Origin: an uncultured Terrimonas sp.
Lineage (GTDB): Bacteria; Bacteroidota; Bacteroidia; Chitinophagales; Chitinophagaceae
Length of the DNA stretch: 7,335 bases
Reading direction: 5' to 3'
Assembly: GCA_946886925.1 (NCBI GenBank)
Contig: CAMPJQ010000130.1
Span: 1-7,335, forward strand
The position numbers were made by a program, and so were the translations under genes. The notes under the pieces were generated by a model. That model was not told the origin of the DNA and made no database searches. It saw only the letters and a list, made by a program, of their open reading frames with translations. Within the stretch, counting starts at the first letter, position 1. Each line of letters starts with the position of its first letter. Shown one piece after another: positions 1-6,422 of the stretch.

Positions 1-2108
1 AAATGGGCAACGGCTGGCAATACCAGTACAGCGCCGATAAAATAAGAGGATTCAAACAAACGCATCAGCCCTCGCCCTGGATGAATGATTACGGCCAATT
101 CAGCATCATGCCCGTAACAGGTTCATTGCGGTTTAAAGAAGATGACCGTGCCAGTTGGTTCAGCCATAAGTCTGAAACGGTAATGCCCTATTATTACAGC
201 GTATATCTTGCTGATTATGATGTTACAACCGAAATAACGCCAACAGAAAGATCGGCACGGTTCCGGTTTACTTTTCCCAAAACCGACAGTGCATTTGTAG
301 TGGTGGATGCTTTTGATAAAGGTTCATACGTGAAGATCATCCCCGATCAGCATAAGATCATCGGTTATTCTACCCGCAACAGTGGGGGAGTGCCTGATAA
401 TTTTAAAAACTATTTCGTTATTGAGTTCGATCATCCTTTTAGCAATGTAGCTACTTTTAATGGCGACAACCTGGATCTTACCCGCATGGAAGTGGAAGAC
501 GATCATGCCGGCGCGGTAGTGGCATTCAAAATTTTTAACAAGGGAGAGCGTGTTAATGCAAAAGTGGCTTCCTCATTTATAAGTTACGAACAGGCCGAAC
601 TCAATTTACAGGAGATTGGAAACAATCCTTTTGAAACGGTTAAGCAAAATGGGCGCGACATATGGAACAATACGCTCAGCCGTATTTTAGTAGAAGGCGG
701 AACGGTAGACCAGGTGCGTACTTTTTACTCTACCTTATACCGTATGGTTTTTTTTCCCAACAAGCTGTATGAAAAAGATGCAAACGGAAATATTGTTCAT
801 TACAGCCCCTATAATGGAAAAGTACTACCGGGTTATATGTTTGGTGGCACGGGGTTTTGGGATACGTTCAGGGCCTTATATCCTTTTCTCAACCTTATGT
901 TTCCTTCCATTAATAAAGAAATGCAGGAAGGTCTTATCAACGATTATAAAGAAAGCGGCTTCCTGCCGGAGTGGTCGAGCCCGGGATTGAGAAATGTAAT
1001 GGTGGGCAATAATTCAGCTTCCGTTGTGTCAGACGCTTATATCAAGGGCTTACGCAATTACGATATCAACACCTTATATGAAGCATTGCTGCATGGCGCC
1101 AATAATGAAGGTCCGTTGACCGCTGTGGGAAGAAAGGGAGTTGAATATTATAACAGTCTCGGCTACGTGCCCTACGATGTAAAGATCAATGAAAATGCCG
1201 CCCGTACGCTGGAATATGCTTACGACGACTTTACCATATATCAACTGGCAAAAGCGCTTAACCGTCCCAGGGAGGAACAAAAGTTGTATGCCCAACGGAG
1301 CCAGAACTACCGCAAGCTGTTTGATCCCGAAACCAAACTCATGCGGGGAAAAAATAAGGATGGTAATTTTCAAAAACCCTTCAACCCATTAAAGTGGGGA
1401 GATGCCTTTACGGAAGGGAATAGCTGGCATTATTCATGGAGCGTATTTCATGATATTAAGGGATTGTCGGACCTGATGGGCGGTAAAGAAAATTTTGTAA
1501 AGATGCTGGATTCTGTTTTTGTAATGCCGCCTTTATTTGATGATAGCTATTATGGCAGCGTTATACACGAGATACGTGAAATGCAGATCGCTAATATGGG
1601 GCAGTACGCACATGGCAACCAGCCCATACAGCACATGACCTACCTGTACAATTATGCAGGTGAGCCCTGGAAAACCCAGTACTGGGTAAGGGAAGTGATG
1701 GATAGGATGTATAAGCCAACGCCCGATGGCTATTGCGGCGATGAAGACAACGGGCAAACATCTGCATGGTATGTTTTTTCTGCTTTGGGTTTTTATCCCG
1801 TTTGCCCGGCTACGGATCAATATGTGTTGGGGGCGCCTTTATTTAAAAAAGCCACTTTGCAGTTGGAGAATGGTAAACAGTTTGTTATTAATGCACCCGG
1901 CAACAGCGGGCTGGCCAAATATGTTCAGGCAGTCCAGCTCAATGGAAAAAAATATGAAAACAACTGGATCGGTCATTTTGATATAGAGAAAGGTGGCAGC
2001 TTGAATGTTACGATGGGCGCTGCTCCCAACAAAACAAGAGGAACACAGGAAAGCAGTTATCCCTATTCTTTTTCTTCGAGTAAGGATGCGGATATATTAA
2101 AGCAATAA
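1..2108 (+). CDS. GH92 family alpha-mannosidase-like glycosidase, 5'-truncated by window edge, Gln at the general-acid position
   Basis: Glycoside hydrolase family 92 members are Ca2+-dependent, inverting exo-alpha-mannosidases, normally exported to the periplasm or cell surface. About 701 residues are visible. The first in-frame ATG (base 3) is probably internal, because family proteins are usually 720-800 residues and the signal peptide and first strands of the N-terminal beta-sandwich are missing. Numbering from that ATG, the sandwich spans roughly residues 1-200 and the (alpha/alpha)6 catalytic domain follows. Family signatures are GFWDTFRA (284-291), PEWSSPG (322-328), HGNQPIQH (537-544) and GDEDNGQTSAWYVFSALGFYP (from 579), in which D580 and D582 are the expected base aspartates. 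The motif normally read as HGNEPxHH has Gln540 in place of the acid Glu, so ordinary alpha-1,2-mannosidase activity is doubtful and a phospho-mannose substrate is possible (inference). The next gene lies 102 bp downstream on the same strand with no terminator between, so co-transcription is plausible. Family assignment is firm; substrate is not. Confidence 0.93.
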   Translation, partial: MGNGWQYQYSADKIRGFKQTHQPSPWMNDYGQFSIMPVTGSLRFKEDDRASWFSHKSETVMPYYYSVYLADYDVTTEITPTERSARFRFTFPKTDSAFVVVDAFDKGSYVKIIPDQHKIIGYSTRNSGGVPDNFKNYFVIEFDHPFSNVATFNGDNLDLTRMEVEDDHAGAVVAFKIFNKGERVNAKVASSFISYEQAELNLQEIGNNPFETVKQNGRDIWNNTLSRILVEGGTVDQVRTFYSTLYRMVFFPNKLYEKDANGNIVHYSPYNGKVLPGYMFGGTGFWDTFRALYPFLNLMFPSINKEMQEGLINDYKESGFLPEWSSPGLRNVMVGNNSASVVSDAYIKGLRNYDINTLYEALLHGANNEGPLTAVGRKGVEYYNSLGYVPYDVKINENAARTLEYAYDDFTIYQLAKALNRPREEQKLYAQRSQNYRKLFDPETKLMRGKNKDGNFQKPFNPLKWGDAFTEGNSWHYSWSVFHDIKGLSDLMGGKENFVKMLDSVFVMPPLFDDSYYGSVIHEIREMQIANMGQYAHGNQPIQHMTYLYNYAGEPWKTQYWVREVMDRMYKPTPDGYCGDEDNGQTSAWYVFSALGFYPVCPATDQYVLGAPLFKKATLQLENGKQFVINAPGNSGLAKYVQAVQLNGKKYENNWIGHFDIEKGGSLNVTMGAAPNKTRGTQESSYPYSFSSSKDADILKQ

Positions 2109-2134
2109 CCGGTAGCAGCCACGCCAAAAGCGTC

Positions 2135-2176
2135 AATAAATATCAAATATTAAATCTCGAATCCCAAATCTCACCA
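2135..2176. repeat. Degenerate 7-bp tandem tract (YYCAAAT type)
   Basis: Six consecutive heptads in strict register: AATAAAT, ATCAAAT, ATTAAAT, CTCGAAT, CCCAAAT, CTCACCA. The register is set by YAAAT or a variant starting at 2137, 2144, 2151, 2158 and 2165; the sixth unit is diverged. The tract fills the middle of the 102-bp gap between the glycosidase and the oxidoreductase. A 7-bp period cannot be neutral in a coding frame, which fits its intergenic position. Function is unknown. Confidence 0.6.
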
Positions 2177-2210
2177 GATGTTCTTACCTTAATGCAAAAT
2201 TTCATAAACG

Positions 2211-3662
2211 ATGAGCCAAAAATTAAAATCAAAGTCAAAAGGTTCCCGCAGAAAATTTCTGCGCAATGCATCCCTTGCCGCAGCAGGTTATTTTATTGTG
2301 CCACGTCACGTACTGGGCAAAGGATTCGTTGCCCCCAGTGACAAATTAAATATTGCAGGTATTGGTGCGGGTGGAAAAGGAGAAAGCGATCTGGCATCCT
2401 TTGCCAAAAATCCCAATGTTAATATTGTTGCATTGGTTGATGTAGACGACCGCCAGGCTGTAAAGTCAAGGCAAAATTTTCCCAAGGCCAAATATTATAA
2501 AGATTTCAGGGAAATGCTGGCGAAAGAAAAGAACAATATTGATGCCTGTTCTATTTCTACACCCGACCACACCCATGCGGTTGCCACACTGGCCGCCATG
2601 CAACTGGGAAAACATGTATATACCCAGAAACCCCTGACGCACGATATTTATGAGGCCCGTATTTTGGCGCAGGCTGCTAAGAAATACAAAGTGGTTACAC
2701 AAATGGGTAACCAGGGCGGTTCAGGAGATGGTGTAAGAAGAATGAAGGAATTGTACGACGCCGGATTAATAGGAGATATTGTAGAAGCACAGGCATGGAC
2801 CAATCGTCCGATATGGCCCCAGGGAATTGCCAAACCTACCGGTAATTACAGCGTTCCCAGCGAACTGGATTGGAATTTGTGGCTGGGCACCGCTCCTAAA
2901 GAAGACTACAATCCAGCTTATTTGCCATTTAACTGGCGCGGCTGGTGGAATTATGGCACGGGCGCTTTGGGTGATATGGCTTGTCATATTATGGATCCTA
3001 TCTACCGTATACTACCAATAGATTATCCGTCATCTGCTGAATGTAGCATAGCCAACCAATATGCTCCTGGTATGAATCAACCGGCTAATTATATTGATAG
3101 TTGTCCTGTAGCTTCTATCATTCATCTGGAATACCCCAGAAAAGATAAGAAAGGCACCTTGAAAGTGAGCTGGTACGACGGGGGCTTATTGCCTAAACGC
3201 CCTGATGAATTAGCGCCTGAAGAAGAGTTTGGCAACTGGGATGGTGGTGTATTATTCATTGGAACCAAAGGCAAATTACTGGCAGATTGTTATGGCGCTA
3301 ACCCCAGATTGTTACCGCTTTCTAAAAATGACAGTGCTAAAGCTGTAAAAGAAACCATTAAACGCGTTCCCGAAGGGCACTACCTGCAATGGGTAAACGC
3401 CTGTATGGCGGGTTATGGTAAAGGCGAAACCAGTTCTAATTTTGAATATGCTGGACCTTTTACGGAAAGTATCCTGATGGGTAACCTGGCTATCCGCAGT
3501 GCGCTATACCAGGATCCAAGCGTAAGTGGATGGGGTAAAAATAGCTTTACCGGGCGCAAAAAACTATTATGGGATGCCAAAAATATGAAGGTCACAAATT
3601 TTGATGAGGCCAACCAGTTCGTTAAGCGCGAATACCGCGACGGATGGAGTTTGGATCTGTAA
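2211..3662 (+). CDS. Tat-exported Gfo/Idh/MocA family NAD(P)-dependent oxidoreductase
   Basis: A 483-residue protein, the usual length for the exported Bacteroidota branch. Residues 12-18 (SRRKFLR) form a twin-arginine motif followed by a short hydrophobic stretch, so the protein is probably folded with its cofactor in the cytoplasm and exported by Tat. The Rossmann domain starts near residue 46 with GIGAGG (G50, G52, G55) and has D77 at the end of strand 2, a usual ribose contact. The EKP-type motif reads QKP (139-141) with its lysine K140 intact. GDMACHIMDP (254-263) supplies the D255/H259 pair expected at the active site. The C-terminal signature of this branch (LLWDAKN, then REYRDGW) is present. 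Members oxidise or epimerise sugars and inositols, some being used in exported 3-keto-sugar chemistry; the substrate here is unknown. The start is chosen because it places the Tat motif at residue 12. The leader is A-rich without a Shine-Dalgarno sequence. It follows the GH92 gene and ends before a strong terminator. Confidence 0.92.
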   Translation: MSQKLKSKSKGSRRKFLRNASLAAAGYFIVPRHVLGKGFVAPSDKLNIAGIGAGGKGESDLASFAKNPNVNIVALVDVDDRQAVKSRQNFPKAKYYKDFREMLAKEKNNIDACSISTPDHTHAVATLAAMQLGKHVYTQKPLTHDIYEARILAQAAKKYKVVTQMGNQGGSGDGVRRMKELYDAGLIGDIVEAQAWTNRPIWPQGIAKPTGNYSVPSELDWNLWLGTAPKEDYNPAYLPFNWRGWWNYGTGALGDMACHIMDPIYRILPIDYPSSAECSIANQYAPGMNQPANYIDSCPVASIIHLEYPRKDKKGTLKVSWYDGGLLPKRPDELAPEEEFGNWDGGVLFIGTKGKLLADCYGANPRLLPLSKNDSAKAVKETIKRVPEGHYLQWVNACMAGYGKGETSSNFEYAGPFTESILMGNLAIRSALYQDPSVSGWGKNSFTGRKKLLWDAKNMKVTNFDEANQFVKREYRDGWSLDL

Positions 3663-3663
3663 T

Positions 3664-3728
3664 GGTGAGAGGTGAAAAATGAAAGGTGGGCAGTGAAAGA
3701 TAAGAGGTGCGAATAGTGAATAGTGAAT
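3664..3728. repeat. Degenerate 7-bp tandem tract (RGTGAAA type)
   Basis: It begins two bases after the oxidoreductase stop codon. Units in register are GGTGAGA, GGTGAAA, AATGAAA, GGTGGGC, AGTGAAA, GATAAGA and GGTGCGA. A 2-bp slip (AT) follows, then AGTGAAT twice. The TG core falls at 3666, 3673, 3680, 3687, 3694 and 3708, exact multiples of seven, then at 3717 and 3724. No transposase or terminal repeats accompany it, so it looks like a decayed short-unit tandem array. It lies inside the 3' untranslated region of the plus-strand transcript, upstream of its terminator. Confidence 0.65.
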
Positions 3729-3810
3729 GAGCGGCAGCATCAATGGATCTGCGCATCGTTAGTACGCTCAAGCTGAAAGCGAACGGTTGATAGCCCCGAA
3801 CTGCATTTAC

Positions 3811-3846
3811 AAGGTGAAGTAGTATGAGTGACTGCTTCACCTTTTT
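3811..3846 (+). terminator. Rho-independent terminator of the GH92/oxidoreductase unit
   Basis: The left arm AAGGTGAAGTAGT (3811-3823) pairs with ACTGCTTCACCTT (3831-3843), a 13-bp stem with one G-U pair. The loop is 7 nt, and T residues run to 3846. The T-tract lies only on the plus strand. It is the first clear terminator after the oxidoreductase stop, about 150 bp downstream. Confidence 0.85.
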
Positions 3847-3857
3847 GTTTGCCCATT

Positions 3858-3887
3858 AAAAAAGCCCGGATAATGTACCCGGACTTT
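3858..3887 (-). terminator. Second (distal) minus-strand rho-independent terminator
   Basis: Read on the minus strand, AAAGTCCGG pairs with CCGGGCTTT (arms 3879-3887 and 3861-3869) across a 9-nt loop, with a U-G wobble that becomes a C-A mismatch on the plus strand. Six T residues complete it. This strand bias shows it serves transcription from the right. It appears to back up the stronger terminator at 3938-3973. Confidence 0.65.
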
Positions 3888-3915
3888 CTACCCTAAACCC
3901 TGGAGAGCCGGATAC

Positions 3916-3935
3916 CAATATAATGCATTATATTG
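3916..3935. repeat. 20-bp perfect AT-rich palindrome between two terminators
   Basis: The half-site CAATATAATG is followed immediately by its exact reverse complement. It lies in the 56-bp space between the two minus-strand terminators, within 2 bp of the A-tract of the proximal one. With no loop it is a poor RNA hairpin, so a protein-binding dyad or chance AT-rich symmetry are the alternatives. No function is assigned. Confidence 0.5.
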
Positions 3936-3937
3936 AT

Positions 3938-3973
3938 AAAAAAAAGCCCGGAGAAGATGACTCCTCCGGGCTT
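3938..3973 (-). terminator. Strong minus-strand terminator of the lipoprotein gene
   Basis: AAGCCCGGAG (3944-3953) and CTCCGGGCTT (3964-3973) form a perfect GC-rich 10-bp stem with a 10-nt loop. On the minus strand the stem is followed by eight T residues (A-run 3938-3945 on the plus strand). It lies about 190 bp beyond the lipoprotein stop codon, giving that transcript a long 3' untranslated region with no ATG-initiated small gene that I can find. Confidence 0.88.
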
Positions 3974-4164
3974 ACATCAATCCTTTTATCAGTGCAATCT
4001 TAGTCAATAAAACAATTATCCCGATGAAAAAATAGGATGTACAGGATAGTAAGTGTAAACCTGAAGGGTTGTAATATTTCCCCCTTATCGCGTTCGCAAA
4101 ACCGCAGCCACTATCTTTGAAATTCTGTAGCCTGGATTTAAAAATCGTAATTCGATTTGTCTGC

Positions 4165-5019
4165 TTATTTTCCAAAAGCCCAAACTAAAAAGTCGGGAAA
4201 GACCTGCTGCCAGGCCTTGTTGTCATTGGTCGTTCCTTTGCTATAAACAATATCGCCTTCAGTGATAAAGTTCTTGTCTTCCAAAAGTTGTATAAGAGAA
4301 GATGTAGCAGCGGCAATATTTTCTGCATCATCTTTTGCAATATTGGTAACGCCACCGGAACCTGCATAAAACCAATATTGGAGGCGGGGTCGTTTTCTTG
4401 ATTGTTTTAATTTTTCGTACATCATTCCCTGGGCGAGAGAGTCTAATGCCGGGCTATCTTTTTCTTTTCTTGAAAAAGCCCCGGAAAATACAGCCACACT
4501 GCCAATTTTATCGGGGTGGCTCCACGCTATATCCAGTGCCGATAATCCTCCGGCGCCAAAACCGGCTATGGCCACAGATTTAAACTTTCTTACCCCTGCA
4601 TTTTTCTTTGCAAAAGGATACAATTCATTATTAAAGAAACTGTTGTAATGATCGGCTTTTCCGCCTGCCACAGCTTTACCCGATTTTTCTGCAATACCAT
4701 ATTCTTCCAGGCGGTTACCCGCATGAACACCTACGATAACCAGGGGCAAAAGAAGGTTCTTCCTGTAAAGACTGTCTGTAATGGCTTGTATGTTCAACTC
4801 ATCAAACAACTGTCCATCATTACAAACCAGCAGGTTAATATCTTCATTGTTATCGGGCATAGGCGTGCTGATTACCGTTAGCGTTACCTTGCGTTGCAGA
4901 TGCCGGGAATACAATTCGTCTTCCTGTTGCTTTACTCCCTTTTTACAGGCTGTGAGGCAGCAAAGCATAAACGCCAGCATCGATGCGCCGTATACATAAT
5001 GCAATAAACGGAGATTCAT
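4165..5019 (-). CDS. Esterase-D/enterochelin-esterase-fold lipoprotein, apparently catalytically dead
   Basis: A 284-residue protein. The hydrophobic N-terminus (residues 4-24) ends in the lipobox LTAC with C25 as the lipidation site, so it should be anchored in the envelope. Residues 43-283 follow the alpha/beta-hydrolase esterase pattern (PF00756-like): the strand LLPLVIVGVHA (90-100), the nucleophile-elbow region IAGFGAGGLSALDIAWSHPDK, the strand RLQYWFYAG (212-220) and the end FPDFLVWAFG. In active relatives the elbow is GxSxGG, the acid lies in FYAGxxD, and the last motif contains GGxHDxxxW. Here these positions are G155, G223 and N265, so serine, aspartate and histidine are all replaced while the reading frame stays open. 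A binding, sensory or structural role is inferred. The ATG is preceded by an A/T-rich leader without a Shine-Dalgarno sequence. A weak 6-bp inverted repeat (4142-4158) follows the stop; the real terminator is further on. It is transcribed separately from sucC. Confidence 0.85.
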   Translation of the reverse strand: MNLRLLHYVYGASMLAFMLCCLTACKKGVKQQEDELYSRHLQRKVTLTVISTPMPDNNEDINLLVCNDGQLFDELNIQAITDSLYRKNLLLPLVIVGVHAGNRLEEYGIAEKSGKAVAGGKADHYNSFFNNELYPFAKKNAGVRKFKSVAIAGFGAGGLSALDIAWSHPDKIGSVAVFSGAFSRKEKDSPALDSLAQGMMYEKLKQSRKRPRLQYWFYAGSGGVTNIAKDDAENIAAATSSLIQLLEDKNFITEGDIVYSKGTTNDNKAWQQVFPDFLVWAFGK

Positions 5020-5053
5020 TTTTATTTGTTTAAAGAGTTGAGCCCGGGCATAT

Positions 5054-5087
5054 AAAAAGGTGAAAGCAATTTAATCCTTCACCTTTT
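5054..5087 (-). terminator. sucC rho-independent terminator
   Basis: AAAAGGTGAA (5055-5064) and TTCACCTTTT (5078-5087) form a perfect 10-bp stem around a 13-nt loop, 21 bp beyond the sucC stop codon. On the minus strand five T residues follow the GC part of the stem. The A/T symmetry could also stop plus-strand transcription weakly. It separates sucC from the lipoprotein gene, so the latter needs its own promoter in the short space before its ATG; I could not identify one. Confidence 0.8.
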
Positions 5088-5108
5088 CATACAATAGTGT
5101 AACGATCA

Positions 5109-6323
5109 TTAAGCGCTCACGGCCTTATTCACCAGTGCAGCGGCTTCACTCAACAGTATAGCGGATTGCACTTTCAGTCCACTTTCTTCAATTAATTTTT
5201 TTGCCTCTTCTGCATTGGTGCCCTGCAAACGTACAATAATAGGAACTCTTATATCTCCTATTGAATTATAGGCGTCTATAACACCCTGCGCAACACGGTC
5301 GCAACGTACAATACCGCCAAAAATATTAATGAGGATCGCTTTTACTTTAGGATCTTTTAAAATGATGCGGAACCCGGCTTCCACCGTTTGTGCGTTGGCT
5401 GTGCCGCCTACATCAAGAAAATTGGCAGGCTCGCCACCACTCAGCTTGATCATATCCATGGTAGCCATGGCCAATCCGGCGCCATTTACCATACAGCCTA
5501 CATTGCCATCCAATTTTATAAAGTTAAGATTGTATTTATGGGCTTCTACTTCTGTAGGGTCTTCTTCGCTGATATCACGTAAGGCCTCAAGGTCGGTATG
5601 ACGCATTAAAGCATTGTCGTCGAGGTTCATTTTACAGTCTACCGCGATAATTTTTTCATCGCTCGTTTTAAACAATGGATTTATTTCAAGCATACCGCAA
5701 TCAAGTTCCACATATGCTTTATATAAGTTGGTAACGAACTTCACGCAATTTTTAAAAGCTCCGCCGCTCAATCCTAAATTGAAAGCAATTTTACGGGCCT
5801 GAAAAGGGAGTAAACCACCTGAAGGATGAACCCATTCCTTAAATATCTTGTCGGGTGTATCGTGTGCTACCTGTTCAATATCCATTCCACCTTCCGTGCT
5901 GTACATAATTACATTTTCGCCCCGGCTGCGGTCAAGCAGTATAGAAAGATAAAATTCCTTTACAGGGTTGGGGCCGGGATAGTATACATCCTGCGCTATC
6001 AATACTTTGCTTACCAGTTTACCTGCGGGTCCTGTTTGTATGGTTACCAGGGTGCGTCCTATAATATTTCCGGCAATGGTTTTAATCTCTTCTGCACTTT
6101 TACCAACGGCTACGCCGCGTTGTTCTGAACCCTGTATCTTGCCTTTTCCGCGGCCACCGGCATGGATCTGTGCTTTAACTACGGCAAAATTGTTTCCATA
6201 ATGCACTTTCAGTTGTTTGTATGCTTCTTCCGCTTTTTCGGCGGTATCAACGGGTATGCCATCCTGAACGGGAACATTAAATTTTTTCAGCAGCTCTTTA
6301 GCCTGGTATTCGTGCAAGTTCAT
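5109..6323 (-). CDS. sucC: Succinyl-CoA synthetase (succinate--CoA ligase) beta subunit
   Basis: The beta subunit of the cytoplasmic TCA-cycle enzyme that interconverts succinyl-CoA, NDP and phosphate with succinate, CoA and NTP; the alpha subunit (SucD) carries the phosphohistidine. At 404 residues it is slightly longer than the 388-residue E. coli protein. It opens with the hallmark MNLHEYQAKE. The ATP-grasp domain includes VVKAQIHAGGRGKG (48-61). Metal ligands N215 (in EINPL) and D229 (in VDCKMN) keep the 14-residue spacing of E. coli N199/D213. The C-terminal ligase domain shows MVNGAGLAMATMD, GGEPANFLDVGG and INIFGGIVRCD (332-342). Position 20 is Gln, as in GTP-specific enzymes, where E. 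coli has Pro. The ATG is set by the conserved N-terminus. No Shine-Dalgarno sequence is evident; a loose -7-like TAGCTTTA lies at 6406-6413 on the minus strand. No sucD is adjacent, which is common in Bacteroidota. It appears monocistronic. Confidence 0.97.
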   Translation of the reverse strand: MNLHEYQAKELLKKFNVPVQDGIPVDTAEKAEEAYKQLKVHYGNNFAVVKAQIHAGGRGKGKIQGSEQRGVAVGKSAEEIKTIAGNIIGRTLVTIQTGPAGKLVSKVLIAQDVYYPGPNPVKEFYLSILLDRSRGENVIMYSTEGGMDIEQVAHDTPDKIFKEWVHPSGGLLPFQARKIAFNLGLSGGAFKNCVKFVTNLYKAYVELDCGMLEINPLFKTSDEKIIAVDCKMNLDDNALMRHTDLEALRDISEEDPTEVEAHKYNLNFIKLDGNVGCMVNGAGLAMATMDMIKLSGGEPANFLDVGGTANAQTVEAGFRIILKDPKVKAILINIFGGIVRCDRVAQGVIDAYNSIGDIRVPIIVRLQGTNAEEAKKLIEESGLKVQSAILLSEAAALVNKAVSA

Positions 6324-6422
6324 GTGTAAAAATTTCAGCGAAAATAACGCAGAAAGAGGGAATATAAAAATTGGGATAACTGACAGTAAGGTCCGGTGCT
6401 CTTCGTAAAGCTAAGTGAGGCG

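Noticed and set aside
3..5. ATG at base 3 as the true start of the GH92 gene
   Set aside because: The protein would begin within the conserved N-terminal beta-sandwich and lack a signal peptide, so the gene almost certainly continues off the left edge.
1074..1373. 99-codon minus-strand frame inside the GH92 gene
   Set aside because: It is a shadow of the glycosidase frame, with no promoter, leader or family resemblance.
2616..2640. QKP instead of EKP in the oxidoreductase as an active-site defect
   Set aside because: The lysine is retained and QKP is, as I recall, common in this exported branch of the family, so it is not anomalous.
3972..4175. 67-codon minus-strand frame overlapping the end of the lipoprotein gene
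   Set aside because: It can only start at TTG, overlaps the preceding gene, ends inside the terminator stem, and has no recognisable content; no ATG start exists in this 3' untranslated stretch.
5826..6128. 100-codon plus-strand frame inside sucC
   Set aside because: It is antisense to the conserved sucC coding sequence; its hydrophobic, Cys/Tyr-rich content is what reverse reading of this gene produces.
6339..6346. TATTTTCG on the minus strand as the sucC -7 element
   Set aside because: It would leave a leader of only about ten bases and lacks a proper TTG at the -33 position.
6391..6420. Resemblance of AGGTCCGG to the signal recognition particle RNA core
   Set aside because: The GGAA tetraloop and flanking AGCAGC context of that RNA are absent.
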